The notes beneath the pieces are model-generated. The model did no database searches. It was given only the letters and a program-made list of their open reading frames with translations, and was not told the DNA's origin. The translations under genes and the position numbers were made by a program. 64,000 nt of DNA from Lutjanus erythropterus (taxonomy: Eukaryota > Chordata > Actinopteri > Lutjaniformes > Lutjanidae): contig CM034607.1 in the NCBI GenBank assembly GCA_020091685.1, forward strand, positions 29,164,645-29,228,644. Reading direction: 5' to 3'. Positions 23,518 to 40,228 of this stretch are shown in pieces (the first letter of the stretch is position 1; each line of letters starts with the position of its first letter).

Positions 23518-26500
23518 GACCTCACACAGCTCTGTCTGTGTAATTGGAGTGGTGATATGTAAGCTAAAAAGATGCAATCACTGCAAAGCATACAAATGAA
23601 CCAGGAAGAAGCTCCAGTTTAACCTTAAAAAAAGGGCTGTTACACAATCCAATATCACATGACATCACATTAACATCTGCTCAACATACTAATTGCATAC
23701 ATGTTGAAACACAGATCCAGATGCATGCACACCTGTTCTCTCTAAGGGCTCCCAGTGCGCTCTGCTGCATGATCGCATCCCAGCATCTTGCGGCTGAGGC
23801 AGATCGATGCCTTTTAATTACCAGGGGCCCAAAGCGCTGGTCGATACAGCTGACGAGAGGCAGAGAGGGAGAGGGGAGGAGAGGCGGAGAGATGCTCCAG
23901 ACGGTGATTGATGCTGCCTCCTCCCAGCGAGCCTACCTACAGATGTGTCGTTAGGCTTGATTAATCCTGCCCAGCCACATTCATTCACTTTACAGACCGC
24001 TGTTTAACCAGCCCGGGCCGCCGCGGTCACAAGGTTAAGTGGACACGAGGTGTCCGCCCTGAGGAACAAAGGCCTCTTAACCAATAAGTCAAGGGTGGCC
24101 GGTCGCTCTCTACAGTACTGACTGTCATACTCTGGTTCTACGTTGGCTGAGTTCTGATTTCTTACATGACTTGTAGAAGATACTCGGATAAAATCATGGT
24201 GTGAAACACGAGACCCCCCTAAAAGCCTTAGCAGCAAACTTTGATCCATATCCAGCATTCAGTTATGCAAATTGCAAAACGTTTATTCACAAATATGAAT
24301 ACAGAAAAATATTGTGGTGTTTTCTCTTACATGTCATTGAAAACCTTACACAATCTTAATGTCGTGTAGTACTGAAAACTCAATGTTATCCTGTATGACC
24401 TAAAAATCAGAGGCTTTTTTTCTGCTTTGACATCATGGCTACACTTGTTGACTATGTATAAAACTTCAACACTGGAGCAGCAGGTAGAAGCTCGACAGTT
24501 GTCACAGGTATTTCACACACTGGATAAAATGCATCCAGTATGTCAAGACAAGCTACAAAAACAAAACTATAACAAATTTCTACTCAGGGACTTGTACGAG
24601 CATCGGCAAAGGTGTGAATTCTGATTCTAAACTACTCAGAATTTCACCCATTTTCAAAGCCACTGAGGTCTTTATTTGGTCTTTAGTTTGTCAGTTGCAC
24701 TGTGAATAATGAAGTTAGACTCACCTGTTCATTGATTTTTGTCAAAGGAGTTATCCAGCCAGCTCATATTTCACTTCCATAATACAGAGGGACTCAGAAC
24801 AGACAGATTAAAAACAGAATAATGAAAACTTTCAGCAGCAGAGGCTCGAGATATCCTGACTTTTAGGGCCCTGTCTTACGTATGGCGCAAAGCTGCACGC
24901 TGCCTGTTTCTGACCAATGCAGATGTCATTTTCTCGCCAACCGCCCACGTTGTGTTGGTAGCAATTGCACTCGCGCCCACGGACGTTTTACACCAGACTT
25001 GTTTTGTTTTTTTTTCCTGCGTTAATAATATTTGTCACATCAATGGTGGAATTTTACTGAGCGATATTGCAGCTTTTATTTTTTTGCTTCCAACATGTGT
25101 AAAAGTAACCTCTGTGAGCAAAAACCTCCAGGTTCAGACTGCTCTGAATGCTCAGTGTATTAGTTTCTCGTGATAGATTTCTTTATTGCTCATCTACTAC
25201 AGTTACACCACAAAGTACACAAGTGTTGCTCACAAGCATGGGTGCTTCTGGAAGTTGGTCAGTCAGAAGTTGGTCAATCAGCCCTTAGGGAGGGCAGCCT
25301 TAAAGAGACGAGGCTAAAACGGCTTGTTTCAGACAGGGTGAGTTGGAGGACTGCATAAAGCATCAGTATAAAATAAATGAGGATGTTTTTGACTTGTGAA
25401 TGATGTAAAGCTACTCTAGAGGAGTCCCAGAATAAAAACATAAAGCTTGAAATGAGTGTATGAAGTTGCTTTTAAGTGAGCATCAGGGTGGTGATGGTGT
25501 GTACATGAGCTTCAACAGAAAACGTCTTTGTTTAAACTTTCACCCAGGCGACCCACCTTCTGTCAGAGTACCAGTGAACCAGATGTGCACAGCTGGAACT
25601 GTTTGTAAGTCATATGTTTTATCTTGCCTACAGCTATCTGCTGCTCCAGGTTAATCAGCTCTCTGAAATCAGTCCTCTGTTTCCTCAAACTTCCATCAAA
25701 CCATCCAGAAATACGAGTCAGCACCAGGCCCTAATGCAAGATTATCAAACCGGTCCGTGTCCATCAGAATCAGACATAATATGAGGTAACATCAGTGAGT
25801 GAAAGAAGTGAAGGCATGCAGCTTTAAAGTGACCATCAACAGCGAAATGCACCGATGTAACACAGAGGAGGAGTCATGAGAGTAAAACCAAGAGCAGCAG
25901 AACAGGTTAAAGCATCATCACTGGTGACAGGTGACAGCGCACCTTCACACTGATAACAATCTCAGCAAATAAACAAAAATATGTGTCGGTTGATCATTTG
26001 TCAAATAAAATAATAAATAAGTTCTTCTTACGTCAAAGGTGCTCTCTTCAATACATCAATGGGAACAACTCGTGCTCCTCGTTTCTGTGAAACTTTTTTG
26101 AAAGCAGTTTTTTCTTTCTCTGCTGCTCCTTTCAGTTCTGTCATCTTCTCAAACTTACTTTTGTGTTTGTAAATTGCTCATTTCTCACTTATTTGCTGTC
26201 TTGACATTTCACTCGCTGACTTTCTCTTGATTTTCCCTCGCGGTAGTACCGTGCATGTCCATAACTGCAATAACCCAGAATGCCATGCGGGCACGCTTTG
26301 TACATTCTTGAACATGAAATTGCCAAAGTAATTCTTATTTAAACTTAATTTAGAAACATGACATAGATGTATGAATCAATAAACTATAAGCTTGTAAATG
26401 TAAAACTTAGTTTGTGTTATTTTAATGTTATTTATTTGGTGAATGACAACAAATATGTTGCAGCAGGAACTAAATGTTTTGACTGAATAAGCACTATAAA

Positions 26501-27450
26501 TGCTATCCATGAAAAAACACAACAGCATATGTTAATAAGTGGCAGCTGCAGCATAATAATTATATTGCCTTCTGAAGATTAGGGTGTATATTTCATAGTG
26601 AATGATTGGAGGCTCGTGCACTGGAGCCCTAGTCGTTTGCAGACCCTAATGCAACTGCATGACCTGCATATATGTTGGTTCCATATACCATGTGATACAG
26701 TTTCAGCTCCCGGACCAAGCAGTAAAACTCAGCAACTTCTCCGCTCTGTCTCTACTTCTCTTTATTTTCTTGTTTGCGTTACGTAAACGGAGCACCAGGT
26801 CATGCTCACTTGTTGCTGATTACATCGTTTGTGCTGCGATGCGATTTACCTTTAGAAGTAATTTATTTGCAAAACTGTGTCGCGCTTGATGTGAATAGTC
26901 AGGTAGAAATTTCACCTCTGAAACAGTCACAATTTCATGCCATTTACTTGTGTCGCGCCTGGTGTGCGAAGGCCTTGAAAATGAGGAATGATTAGATTCA
27001 TTGTTGGGGGTTTGCTGTCTCGATGATCGCACCATTGACCGACGAAAATCTGAGCTAAAGTCAATGGTGCAGTATTTTCTTGCTAATTTAAAGACCGCAG
27101 TATTCAGAAAGCAAGATGTATCTACAAAAGTGGGTTCACAAAGCACTTTCACTGTGCTTGTTACACACACAGACAGAGGGTCTCCGTCTCCTTACATCAT
27201 TATACTGCTTTCACCATTGTGCGGCCGTTCTGCTGATGCCAGAGACACTTTTCCTCAGCAGAAAAATGCTCGCTCCTCCAACTTGCTGAAACTGTCATTT
27301 AAATAACAATGTGCCAGACTCAGGTGCATCTGGCTCTAAAAGGGAATGAGAGACGAAATTGATTTAATTCAAGTCATGCATCAAACGCACTTTGTATCGA
27401 GAGACTAAATGCAAACCTGTTGTGCCTTACTTTGTGTGCAGATTACACAC
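23518..27450. other. intergenic, repeat remnants
   Basis: There is no gene. A GC-richer stretch at about 23,710-24,080 contains GATTAATCC and TTTTAATTACC and may be a conserved element. Fragments resembling a common fish repeat (GGGCCCTGTCTTACG with GCACTCGCGCCCA near 24,866-24,985, and GTGCATCTGGCTCTAAAAGG near 27,324) are present but scattered. The many short ORFs have no recognised homology. Confidence 0.45.
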
Positions 27451-27685
27451 TTTAAAGATCCAGTGTGGAATATTTACAGGGATTTATAGACAGAAATGTA
27501 ATATAAGAATGAGACGTTTATATCCACACGGGATGCAGGTCATCCTCCACAGAGTCTGCCGTGTTGTCAGATTTCTAACAAACCACTGCAGGTTCTCCCA
27601 CACGCTTGGAAGGGGAGGGTGAGATGAGGCGTTTACAATCTGCAGGCTCACATGCACAACAAATCCCGCTCACTGGTCCTTTAAA
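27451..27685. mobile_element. 235-bp inverted-repeat MITE
   Basis: TTTAAAGATCCAGTG at 27451-27465 is matched by CACTGGTCCTTTAAA at 27671-27685, a 15-bp terminal inverted repeat with one mismatch. Interior landmarks TCCACAGAGTCTGCCGTGTT and CTTGGAAGGGGAGGGTGAG match a repeat I recall as common in fish. Non-coding. Confidence 0.75.
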
Positions 27686-30600
27686 TCCCACACCTCCCAC
27701 TTGTAATACAGGCCTTTTGTTAAAAATGTCTGCAAGCCCAAAGCGAGATATCATCAGTTATTTCTTCAGATTTTGGGAAACTCCCCGCAGAGCCACACAA
27801 GACATCAAACATCCGTTCTCTCAGGCTGAGCAGAGCTCCTCGTAACAAGTAAACTATAAATAATGTGCAAAATTGATGGAGTGTCCCTTTAAACAGTGCC
27901 TAATTTTAATAACGGCAGCAGAACGCCTACAAAAATTAATGTCATGGCTGAGTTGTTATTTGTGCTTTTAATCTCATGTGATCAATCTGCCTGATAAAAT
28001 GCAGTTAGGTTGGCATTATCACGCAGCCTCCTCCTGAAACTGATCATTTCAGCTGTTATTTTCCTCACCTTATAGAGTAACAGTAAATCATATCAAAACA
28101 TCTAAAAAAAACAAAACAAGAATATTAAAGAAAAGTCCCTGTAGAACTGTGTTTGGTGCTCTGCGCTGTAATTTGATGCTACTAAAGACATTAAAGTCTC
28201 TTTTTTTTTAAGTAAGAATATGCATAAAATTGGCTTTAATTCTCATGACACATGACTTCTGTTTGTGGGACACATTTATATGTTACACAGCAAATCCTTC
28301 TTTAGTTGCCCCTCTCTGGAGAATGTTGCAATTCAGTGCAACTCAAATGGGGTTACAGAAATGATGAAAAACAAACAGGGATAATCCAGGACTTCTATGC
28401 ATGAAGGGTGTTAGGAGTCTTGAATTGAAACTGTTATGCCTTTTAATTATACATTACATAATTATACTTTTTTTCCTGTTATATAACACTATTTGAGATT
28501 CCAGATCTATCCCTCTATTCTGAGAAGCAGACAAGAAACAGACACAGAAATGCAATTTTCTCTCCACGCTGGATGATTGCAACAAGAAAGGAATAAATCC
28601 AACAGCTAAAGACCACCACAGCTGCTTCGGTGTAAAACTGAGAATGGCACGTTGGAGAGACTCCCACGCCGTTCTCACAGAAGTGTCGACACAAGTGGAC
28701 GTTAAGTGGACTTAACAGGTTTTCCCTCAGGTGTGACCACTGAGTAAGCAGCAGCCACTCTGTGGGTCTGAGGACATTATTTCAAGCCGACAGTTAAAAC
28801 CGGTCAACTGTTGAGGAGGAGTGTTCTTATTTAGAGGGTTCACTTACTCTTCCTCTCGCCGCCGCGTGTCAGAGTATTCAACCGGTGGCTGTTCATCCAT
28901 CTCAAGTCTTAATCTTCTGCTCTTACTTTATTTAGAAAGCTCATTGACTTGGTGATTTGCGGGTCAAAAGAGTCTAAACATTTCGACCAAAAACAAGCTT
29001 TAAAGGGCTAAATTTTAATGTGAAGCCAAATTTCATGTTGAAAAATGATCATTAAAATTCTGTTGAAGCGAAGTTTACATGAAGCTTTTAGCTTACCCAT
29101 TGTTCCCGCATCCCAGAATCCCCAAACCTCAATAGTCCTGAAAGATTGGACCAAAAACATTGTCTTGTTATCCCCAAAACAAGCAGCCATTGTTCTGAAA
29201 ATACTCCCTTTCTGCAGTTAAAGTAGATGAGATAAGGGTTAACCCTCACGACTCAGTTCAACTAATGAAGTAGTGGTGGTGTGGACCAACGGAGACAAAA
29301 CTCTCATGATTTTATTCTCCTGAAAATTTGTCTACGACAGTAAAATAGCTTAAAATGTCCTTTGGTGTACGGCCAGAAAGAGTCTATTAAGAAGAATAAG
29401 GCATACTTTATTAATCCCCTAAAGGATATAACCTTTTTCACTCTGTTGTGATTTTTCTAAAAATATCTATACATACATAGGCCTGGTGCTCAAAGGCACC
29501 TCGGCACCCCCCGGTTCCCAAGCCAAGTCTTTATGGACTGACCCCCTGTTAAATGCAAAACTTCAGCTGAATCAGCACCAAGGACAGGTCAGCAACCAGA
29601 CCAGCAGTTACTGACCAAACAACCGCAGGGAGAAGGTGTATTTTAGGGGTGATGGGCCTGTAGGTTTCAGGCTGTCACACAAACTGGGCTTTTGGTCCAC
29701 TGAGCTATTGAAACAATGGCATAGAAACAGTTAGATTTAGCCTTGTTTTAACATAGACATCAATTTAAATACAAACTGTTTCAAGCTAAAGTAAAGTGAA
29801 CACAACTTAAACAATAATCAATAAACAACTTTCAAACTTTCCTTCCTAGCATTTTCAGGGGGCATCACAGTTTGTGCCACTTCTGCGAAGGCAACCGGAT
29901 CACTTTACATTTTCCAAACTCCACGAGGAAATAAACCAACACCACTTTGGAAGTAATAGAGATGAAAGAAATTTGTTCACTGCAGAGGTAAACTGAACTT
30001 TATATTGAGAACAGACAAAAACTACTGTGATGATGTGCATCGCATAGTAATATAGGGAACCAATCAATGCAGGTGGTGTCATTATATTACGGTCATTACA
30101 CTGTGCAATCAATATTTAAAAGTTATCTATTTCCACTTCAAGCCCAGATTAAACCTAGAGTCTTACTCTAATATAAGCTAATTATTAGTTAAATTTTACA
30201 GTTTAAGACAGTGTTTATTCTTGGTGTTAGAGGTAGAAATGCTGGGATCATGGTTGTTAAATAAATACACAGCTGCTAATGTTGGTTCCAGAAAGTCATT
30301 TCATAATAATGAAGAAAATACATGATGCTTAGTTTTTATAGTGATAGTAAGGATTAACAGTATTGCAATATTTTGCAGGAAAATACTGTATTAATTAATG
30401 GATGCAAAGTATTGATCATTTAATTACTGATAAGGCAAATGTGAATTAAACTTTTGGGTACTAGAATAATCAAACCAGTTGCTTTCTCAGTCCACCCTGT
30501 GGTTCTTTTGTTCCCGAGGTCAGCACATAATCAACTGGATTGATTTGTCAGTCTGTCTGCTTGACAATCCCATTGTGCTCCAAGAACAATGAAGTGAGAT

Positions 30601-31616
30601 GAACAGACTGATACTTTTAGATAAAACATAATTTGCAGTTGAATAAAGGTACTAAAGTGCAATACATGTTAACGCCATACTCTGCGTATTGCAAAATGTG
30701 TAAAGCTACAATAATATCGACTCAGAGTTACTGCAAGGAACATTCATTCGTGGACAAAAGTGTTTGTATTTCCCCCTGCTATAACCACAAAATACACTGT
30801 CAAAAAAAAAAGTATCTCAAGAAAAATTCTGCCTTCCTTCTTCCTTCTGCCTCCTTTTAACTGGCTAACATATGACTCACTGTAATTTTGCCTGTGAAAA
30901 TGTAAACAGACTCGTTTCATCTGTTTTCACAGAGTCCGACTCAGTGGCAGGCATTAAGAACAACTGTACAGAAATAACCAACTTCATGCTGATGGTCTTG
31001 TTAACTTATGTAGGTCATATAGAGGCATCAGTATTAAACTGAGATGATTTCATAACCAGTTAAAACTCCTTGTAGTAGCTGTAAATACTGCAGTATTGCA
31101 TTGTGGGGCCTCAGGTATTCCACCCCCACTGACAGATTTAACAAAGTAAAGTCTACTTTCTCTCTGAGTCGGACGTAAGAAAAATGTGAAGTGAGGGCAG
31201 GTGGTGAAGTCCTGGTGGCAGCCTGCAGTCAGCACACAGCGCCCACGTGAGACAGCTCTAATGAGATGAGTATTTTCACCTCGGCAGTGCCAATGCACAC
31301 AACATTTTATGGGCTTGGTTCCACGGGGTGCATTAAGAAAGAGGCGCTGTACTTTTGGTTTGAATAATGCCTCCTCGCCTCAGTTCCACGCTGCCTCGTC
31401 TCCACGCGGCCCCGCAACAGCTCCTGTTGAGCACAGCGAACAACGTAAAGATCTGTGCAGCATGTGCCCATCAAAATGTCACGGTGGCCAGAATAATGTG
31501 CCTGTGGACATTTTATTAGCGGCCGTGCTCCCTGCCATGGGACCTGTTATGTACTGTGCAGCACTTCTCCCTTTCCTGCAGACCTGAGGCTGTTTTCAGG
31601 CAGGAAATGTGCATTT
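27686..31616. other. intergenic, no gene seen
   Basis: This is AT-rich sequence. About 29,386-29,530 (ACTTTATTAATCCCCTAAAG and GCTCAAAGGCACCTCGG) looks like a truncated LINE or SINE tail. GC rises mildly at about 31,130-31,560. No coding exon or RNA gene was recognised. Confidence 0.5.
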
Positions 31617-32014
31617 TTAACCCTCTATGGTACCATGTTGCCCTCAGGCAACAAACCCATTTTTGCCCTGTCACATCTCCACAATGCATCCCTTTAAATC
31701 ATGCGATACTTTAAAAAAGAGGTAAAACCATAGGGAACCATTAACAATGCTTTAAGTTGTCACATGACCTCCAGGAAGCGATTTTGAAACCCTTCTTGGC
31801 GGGCTTTTTCTAAGGAGACAGCTCTGCTATCTTGCTGCAAAAAAAAGACTCTCAAAAAGTTATTTTTTGTCCCTTTTCCACCTGGAAAAAAATGTCTTCA
31901 CACTAATAGGTGAGTAAACTTTAAGTTTTGATAGTTTCATGCAACTTATTTACTAATTTAATAGTGGATACTTGTTAAAATGTAGCTGTTGCCCTGAGGC
32001 AACAACGTGCCATC

Positions 32015-32227
32015 ATGGAAAGTTGCAATGTTGCCTGTAACAGTGAACCATTATGGAATCACTATAGCAAACACAACACTGACCACTGGCCTATTTGGGT
32101 GGAGAAAAAGGGCAGATGCAGATACCCTGGATGTAAGGGTATAGTGAAATCACAGTGCACAAAATGTGTCACCTGCCTGTGCTTCACTCCTGAAAAAAAC
32201 TGCTTCATGGAGTTCCATAAGCACTGA
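32015..32227 (+). CDS. piggyBac transposase C-terminal Cys-rich domain ORF (catalytic core missing)
   Basis: This 70-codon ORF has an ATG start and a TGA stop. It encodes a zinc-binding Cys/His domain: C35 and C40 (GRCRYPGCKG), C48 and C51 (QCTKC), C54 and C56, C63 and H68 (NCFMEFH). Spacing and context (HWPIWVEKKGRC, then NCFMEFHKH) match the C-terminal Cys-rich domain of piggyBac transposases, which in characterised members binds the transposon ends. The catalytic DDD domain that normally precedes it is absent, and an in-frame stop lies just upstream (TAG in AATGTAGC near 31983). It may be the leftover last exon of a deleted transposase or a free-standing short protein. The coding frame has no stop or frameshift. 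A GTTGCCCTGAGGCAAC palindrome sits just upstream at 31988-32003. Confidence 0.7.
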   Translation: MESCNVACNSEPLWNHYSKHNTDHWPIWVEKKGRCRYPGCKGIVKSQCTKCVTCLCFTPEKNCFMEFHKH

Positions 32228-32510
32228 GCCGCAACACCACAAGTGATGGCAACACATGTCAGGAAAGACACGGGGGACTGACACAAAACATGCACTGAAA
32301 TGAAGCAGTGATGATCAAACACTGGAATTTGTTGTTTTTGTTTTTCAAATGGTTATGGTAATGGTTATCTTTGTTGATTTAAGTAGTTTAAAGTTTTATA
32401 CTTTACACATTTATTTCAATGGGTTGTTCCTAAATAGTACAATGTTGCCTACAGGCAACATTTCAAGAAACTTTTTAATTCTTAAATTCCTTTTAATCAA
32501 ACTTGAAAAT

Positions 32511-32963
32511 GAATTGTGACTTCTTTGATGTTATTAATATTTTCGTGCATATGTTTATGCAAATAACAATGTTCAAATTAAAAGAATGTTTTTCACTTAC
32601 GCACTATTATAGGCAAATGTTAGTCATGTGGCAACGAACCCCAAAAACTAAATCAAAATAAAATTTCTTCAGATTATGTTTATTTATCTATTTATGATGA
32701 TAAAAACACATTTCCTCACTGGCATCATAACAAAATTTATATATGACCATATATACATACATATACATACATACATACTGTTATGACTCATGCCATATAC
32801 ATGCACATATAAGGACTATGCATACATAGCATACATACATACATGTTATTATGAATTACATACAGATATGGATACATGCATACATACATACATACATACA
32901 TACATGTATACATACGCACATACATATGACTAAGTGCATACATTACATACATGTGATCATACA

Positions 32964-32994
<31 letters not shown>

Positions 32995-34188
32995 GAGCAT
33001 ACATACATATGAGTATATATTACATATACACTCATGTTATACATGTATACATAAGAGAATACATATATACATATGACTACATATATAGATATGAGCACAC
33101 ATACATACATATGACTACACAGATACATATGACTATACATACACACATGACTACATATACACATACATACATATATACATACATATATATGACTATTACA
33201 TACATACATACATATAATATATATATATAATTTTTTATAACTTTTTAAATTTAAAAATTTAAATGAATCAGAATTTTTGATGTTATTAGATTTAAGATAT
33301 GTTATATAATAATAATGCTCCAAATTAAAAGGAACGTTCTTTTCACTTATGTAATCTATTATATACAACAGTGTCATATAACCAACCCCAAAAAAACTCC
33401 AAAAATAAAATAAAATAAAAATAAAATTTTTCCAGATTATGTTTATTTAGTCTATTAGATATGTTACATTTCTCTCACCAACATTATAATGTGTACTATA
33501 GAGGGATATGACACACACATACACACATACATATAATATAAAGATACATACATCAGACTACACAAATACATAGATATACATACATGTGACTATGCATATA
33601 TACATACATATGAGCATAAATACATACATATATATACATATATGAGTATACATATATATATATACATATATACATATATATATATGATATACACATATAC
33701 ATACATATATACATACATATATATATAACACATGATACATATGGAGCATAGCATATATACATAAGTATATGTGTAATATGTAATATGATACATGTTACTT
33801 AAGGACTATACATGTACATATATGACTATACATTCATACATACATATATATAAGATATACATGTTAGTTACATATGACTACATACATGACTGTACATTCA
33901 TATGGACCTCATACATACACACATACATACATATGGTCATACATATGACCATGCATACATACATACATACATATATACAACATACATATGATACATACAT
34001 ATATGTTGCACATACATACATATGACCATATATACATACATATACACATACACATGAGAATACAGTACATATGATTACATCCATATACATGATGACAAGA
34101 TACATACATATGACTATACATATATATATTACATACATATGACTATACATACATACATATACATAGCACATATATATGACTACATACA

Positions 34189-34224
<36 letters not shown>

Positions 34225-34513
34225 TAAATTATTTTTATTCTTTTAATTTAAAATTAAAATAATTGTGATTTCTGATGTTATTGAATATTTTGCATATGTT
34301 TATGAAATAAACAATGTTCAAATTAAGGAACTGCCTTCTTTTTCACTTATGCACCATTATGGTACAATGTTGCCTACAGGCAACGAACCCTAAAAATTTC
34401 TAAAATAAAATAAAAATAAAATTTTCAGATTATGTTTATTTAGTCTATTTTGAGACATAAAACACATTTCCTCACTGGCATCATAATGTGTAACATAGAG
34501 GGATATGACTACA

Positions 34514-34544
<31 letters not shown>

Positions 34545-37500
34545 GACATACATACATACACATACATACATATGCACATACATGAGTATATATATACATA
34601 TTACATATGAGCATACATACATATATACATATGCATATGAGCATACATACATATATACATACATAAGGACATACATACATATGGCTGCTATTATTACATA
34701 TATACATATGGAGTATATATACATGTGAGCACATATACATACATACGCATATTACATAAGGAGCACACATACATATGACATACATTCATACATATGAGCA
34801 TACATATGAGCATATTTATATATACATACATACATATGACTATGTACATACATACTACATACATACATATGACTCATACATACATATGATAATGCATACA
34901 TACATACATACATATGACATACATATATACACATACATACATACATACATACATATATACTTAATGACTATACATATATACATACATACATACATATACA
35001 TATGACTATACATACATAGCACCACATGCATACATTCATAACTATGTATACATATACACATACATAAAGCATACATATGTCATATATGACTAATGCATGT
35101 AATACATACATACATATGATATGAGCATACATACATACATACATACATACATATGAGCATACATACATATGAGCATACATACATACATACATATGACTAT
35201 ACATAATATACATACATATGATACATACATATATACATATGACTATACATACATTAGCATACATACATATAAGTTATTAAGCACATATACATGCATACAT
35301 ACATACATACATACATACATGACTATACATACATACATACATATGAGAATACATACATATGACTATGTATACATACATATATACATACATACATATGACT
35401 ATACATACATATGACTATACATACATACATATGACATACATACATATACATACATACATACATATATATGATACATACATACATATATATATATAAATTT
35501 TTTATAATTCTTTTTAATTTAAAATTTAAAATGAATTGTGACTTCTTGATGTTATTGAATATTTGCATATGTTTATGAAATAAACAATGTTCAAATTGAA
35601 AAGGAACGTTCTTTTCACTTATGCACCATTATGGTACAATGTTGCCTACAGGCAAATAACCCCAAAACTTCCAAAAATAAAATAAAATAAAATAAATTTC
35701 TTCAGATTATGTTTATTTAGTCTATTTGAGACATAAAACACATTTCCCTCACTGGCATCATAATGTGTACCATAGAGGGATATGACATCATACATATATA
35801 CATATACATACATACATACATACATACATCAGACTACATATGCATGCATACATACATACATACATACATGGACTATGTATATATATACATATAGCATACA
35901 TACATACATACATATATATATGACTATGCATACATACATATGAGTACATATACATATATATACATACATATATACATACATACATACATATATGACTAAT
36001 ATACATACATACATATGACTACATACATACATATGCACTACATACAAATACATACATACATACATACATATTACATACATAATGCATACATATAATATAT
36101 GTATACATACATACATACATACACATATACATACATATATGACATACATGTATACATACATACATACATATGAGCATATATACATACATACATATGACCA
36201 TACATATGCTGCTATACACATACATACATACATACATATATAATATATACATATGACATACTATGCATGCATATATGAGATATACATACATACATACATA
36301 GTACATACATATATTGACTGTATACATATATTGTTATATATACATATATATATGACCATACATATATACATACATACATAATACATACATATACATACAG
36401 CACATATATGACATACATATACATACAATATACACATATGACTATATACAACATATATACATACATGGTATACATACATACATATATATACTATATACAT
36501 ACATACATACATGTTACATACATACATACATATATATATATAAATTATTTTATAATTTTTTTAATTTAAAATTCAAAATGAATTGTGACTTCTGATGTTA
36601 TTGAATATTTTTGCATATGTTTATGAAATAAACAATGTCTAAATTGGAAAAGGAACGTTTTATTCACTTATGCACCATTATAGGTACAATGTTGCCTACA
36701 GGCAACGAACCCCAAAATTTCCAAAAAAATAAAAATAAAATAAATTTTTCAGATTATGTTTATTTAGTCTATTTTGAGACATAAAAACACATTTCTCATG
36801 GCATCATAATGTGTACTAGAGGGATATGACTATACATAAGCATACATACATACATACATACATACATATGACATACATACATACATACATATATACATAC
36901 ATATATATGAGCATAATATATATATATACATACATACATACATACATACATACATACACATACATATAAGCATAAATACATACATACATACATATGAGCA
37001 TACATACATATGATACATATACATACATACAGAGCATATATACATACATACATGAGCATACATACATATGAGTACATTCATATATATACATATATATGAT
37101 CATGTATACATACATACATACATATGACTATGCATACATACATACATAACACACATACATACATATGACATATACACATATGATACATGCATACATACAT
37201 ACATATGATACATACATACATACATACATACATACATACTACATATGACTATACATACATACATACATACATATGATATATATACATACATATATATGAA
37301 CATACATACATCATATGACCATACATATATAAGTACATACATTATCATACATTACATACATACATTCATACATATGACCACATACATACATATATACATA
37401 CATATGAGTATACATGATACATACATACATATACATATGACTACATACTATATACATACATGCATACATACATACATACATACATACATATACATACATA

Positions 37501-37719
37501 CATAAGGACATACATACATACATGCATATATACATATATGATAATACATACATACATATGACTATGCACATACATACATATGATATACATACATACATAT
37601 GGAGCATGTATATATATGATATACATACATACATATGACTATACATATATACATACATACATATATGACTATACATATACATACATACATATATACATAT
37701 ATATGACATACACATACAT

Positions 37720-37751
<32 letters not shown>

Positions 37752-38733
37752 TTAAATTCTTTTCTATAATTATTTTTATTTTAAAATTTAAAATGAATTG
37801 TGACTTCTTGATGTTATTGAATATTTGCATATGTTTATGAAATAAACAATGTCTAAATTGGAAAAGGAACATTCTTTTTCACTTATGCACCATTATAGTA
37901 CAATGTTGCCTAGCAAATCTAACCCTAAAACTTCCAAAAATAAAAATAAAAATAAAATAAAAATTCTTCAGATTATGTTTATTTAGTCTATTTGAGACAT
38001 AAAATACATTTCCCTCACTGGCATCATAATGTACCATAGAGGGATATGACCATACATACATACATACATACATACATACATACATACAGACTATACATAC
38101 ATACATACATACATACATGTGACATACATATACATACATATGAGCATAAATACATACATACATACATATGAGCATACATACATATATACATACATACATA
38201 CATACATGCATATACATACATACATATGAGCATATACATACATACATACATACATACATACACATATGACTATGCATACATATAGGACATACATGTTATA
38301 CACATACATACATACATACTTATGACTATACATACATATATATATGACTATATACATACAAATATGTTATACATACATACATACATATGACCATACATAC
38401 ATAATGACTCATGCATACATTCATATGACCATACATACATACACACATAAGATACATGCATATATTTCATACATGACATGCATATACACATACATACATA
38501 CATGCAGCATACATACATACATATGAGTATATGCTACATATACATACATAATGAGCATATATACATACATACATATGACCATACATACATACATACATAC
38601 ATACATACATACACATGAGAATACATATACATGCTGACCATGCATCCACATATGAGCATACATACATACATATGACCATACATACATACATACATAACAT
38701 ATGACTATACATACATATACATACATATATACA

Positions 38734-38770
<37 letters not shown>

Positions 38771-39396
38771 ATTATTTTTTATAATTCTTTTTAATTTAAA
38801 TTCAAATGAATTGTGACTTCTTGATGTTATTGAATATTTTTGCATATGTTTATGAAATAAACAATGTTCAAATTGAAAAGGAACGTTCTTTCACTTATGC
38901 ACCATTATGGTACAATGTTGCCTACAGGCAACCAACCCCAAATTTCCAGAAATAAAAAAAAAAAAAATTTCTTCAGATTATGTTTATTTAGTCTATTTTG
39001 AGACATAAAACACATTTCTCACTGGCATCATAATGTACCATAGAGGGATATACCATACATACATACACATATACATACATATGACTATACATACATATAC
39101 ATACATACATACATACATAATGAGATACATACATGCATATGAGCATAAGAATGCTACATACATACATACATAAGATATGAGCATAAATACATACATACAT
39201 ACATATGAGCATACATACATACATACATATGCCAAACATATGACTATGTACATAAACATATACATATGACCATGACATACATACATACATATACATATGA
39301 CTCATACATACATATGCATGCATACATACATACATACATGACCATACATACATACATACATACATACATACATACATACATACTTATGACTATACA

Positions 39397-39427
<31 letters not shown>

Positions 39428-40197
39428 TACATACATACATATGGTCATACATATGACTATGCATACATACATGTGACCATACATATATTACATACATACA
39501 TATGACTACATATATTACATACATACATACATACATACATATGAGAATACATAGACATATGACTACATACATACATATGAGCATACATATACATACTACA
39601 TACATACATATGAATACATACATACATATGACTATACATACATACATACATACATATGACTATACATACATAAGGCATACATACATACATATATATTTAA
39701 ATTTTTCATAATTATTTTAATTTAAAATTTAAAATGAATTGTGACTTCTTGATGTTATTGAACATTTTTGCATATGTTTATGAATAAATAATGTTAAATT
39801 GGAAAAGGAACGTCTCTTTTCACTTATGCATACATTATGGTACAATGTTGCCTACAGGCAATTTAACCTCTAAAAATCAAAAATAAAATAAAAATAAAAT
39901 TTCTTCAGATTATGTTTATTTAGTCTATTTTGAGACATAAAACACATTTCCCTAACTGGCATCATAATGTGTACCATAGAGGGATATGAATGACTACATA
40001 CACATACATACATACATATACATATATATATACATATATACACTAGAATGTATACATTACATATATACATATATGACTGCATATATATATTGGTATATAT
40101 ATTAAAATACATACATATACATATGAGTATACATATACATATATATATACATATATACATACATACATAAGATATGATTTATATATACAAGTGAGCA

Positions 40198-40228
<31 letters not shown>

